From assembly GCA_025360285.1 (NCBI GenBank), contig JANYCM010000237.1, forward strand, positions 1 through 6,174: DNA of 6,174 bases, read 5' to 3'. This document shows positions 5,853 through 6,174 of this stretch, piece by piece. The stretch is from Sphingomonadales bacterium (GTDB lineage: Bacteria; Pseudomonadota; Alphaproteobacteria; Sphingomonadales; Sphingomonadaceae). The notes under the pieces were generated by a model. That model worked only from the letters and a program-made list of their open reading frames with translations. It was not told the DNA's origin and made no database searches. The translations under genes and the position numbers were made by a program. Each line of letters opens with the position of its first letter. Within the stretch, counting starts at the first letter, position 1.

Positions 5853-5913
5853 CGCCCCTTCCCCCCTTGCCCATCCGGGGCTAGACCATTCGCAATCAAG
5901 TCACAGGTTCCCG

Positions 5914-6174
5914 ATGCCCTATTTTGCCATCCATTGCATCGACAAGCCCGATTCGTTCGACCTGCGCATGGCGACAAGGCCGGCGCATCTGGCGCATCTG
6001 AAGAACCTTGACCGCGAGGTGCTCGTTGCAGGCCCGCTGCTGCGCCCCGATGGCCGGGCGATGGGATCGCTGCTTATCATCGATTTCGATGATCGCGATG
6101 CCGCCATCGCCTTTGCCAATGCCGATCCCTATCATCAGGCCGGGCTGTTCGAAAGCCGGTCGGTGACCAACTGG
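5914..6174 (+). CDS. YciI family protein, 5' part
   Basis: The first 87 residues of a small YCII-domain protein are present, reading through the window end without a stop; family members of this type are usually about 90-100 residues, so nearly all of it is visible. Family features are the start MPYFAIHCIDKP, the RPAHLAHL segment (22-29) with the conserved histidine H25, AGPLL (39-43), GSLLIIDFDD (51-60), ADPYHQAGLFES (70-81) and a final TNW. The domain has a ferredoxin-like alpha/beta fold with a His/Asp pocket suggestive of an enzyme, but no activity is established for this group. Here R44 occupies a position that is often D in relatives (GPLLD). The ATG at 5914 has a weak CAGG six bases upstream. 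It is divergent from lrgA, 61 bases away. In many alphaproteobacteria relatives lie near gpsA and tsaD; whether that holds here is beyond the window. Confidence 0.87.
   Translation, partial: MPYFAIHCIDKPDSFDLRMATRPAHLAHLKNLDREVLVAGPLLRPDGRAMGSLLIIDFDDRDAAIAFANADPYHQAGLFESRSVTNW

Noticed and set aside
5503..5874. N-terminal extension of the lrgB frame up to 5874
   Set aside because: The extension is lrgA read in another frame, rich in Arg and Gly and not membrane-like; the ATG at 5502 gives a standard LrgB with a 4-base overlap.

Overview
This GC-rich window (most codons end in G or C) looks like ordinary chromosomal sequence from an alphaproteobacterium. The protein style of MidA, RibF, PgeF and the YciI-like protein, together with a GC-rich CTCTCCCGC-type palindrome, suggests a sphingomonad; that placement is an inference from recollection of family sequences. 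There are no rRNA or tRNA genes, CRISPR arrays, phage genes or transposase genes. Genes are tightly packed, and both ends of the window cut through a gene.

Positions 1-1909 (+ strand) hold a translationally overlapped run of three genes: the 3' part of a MidA/NDUFAF7-type methyltransferase, a GNAT acetyltransferase, and the peptidoglycan editing factor pgeF. Each junction is a 4-base stop/start overlap (ATGA, then GTGA). The 158-base gap at 1910-2067 carries a 22-base near-perfect palindrome that looks like a dispersed extragenic repeat. Positions 2068-4231 (+ strand) hold a membrane-anchored metallo-dipeptidase (peptidase M19 family) and, 7 bases later, ribF, which makes FMN and FAD. A weak hairpin containing the ribF stop codon may end this unit.

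Positions 4370-4672 (- strand) encode ribosomal protein L28 (rpmB), which has a clear Shine-Dalgarno site, a possible promoter and a textbook intrinsic terminator. Positions 4816-5852 (- strand) encode a two-gene membrane unit, lrgA then lrgB, with a 4-base overlap. Divergent from lrgA, after a 61-base spacer, a YciI-like small protein begins at 5914 and runs off the window end.

Functionally the window mixes core housekeeping (L28, flavin cofactors, probable complex I assembly methyltransferase) with cell-wall and envelope functions (PgeF correcting peptidoglycan precursors, an exported dipeptidase, LrgAB). I found no evidence for an undescribed multi-gene system. The points most worth a second look are the GNAT gene coupled between midA and pgeF, the extragenic palindrome, the separation of ribF from its usual ileS-lspA partners, and the stop-codon-in-loop hairpin at the end of ribF.
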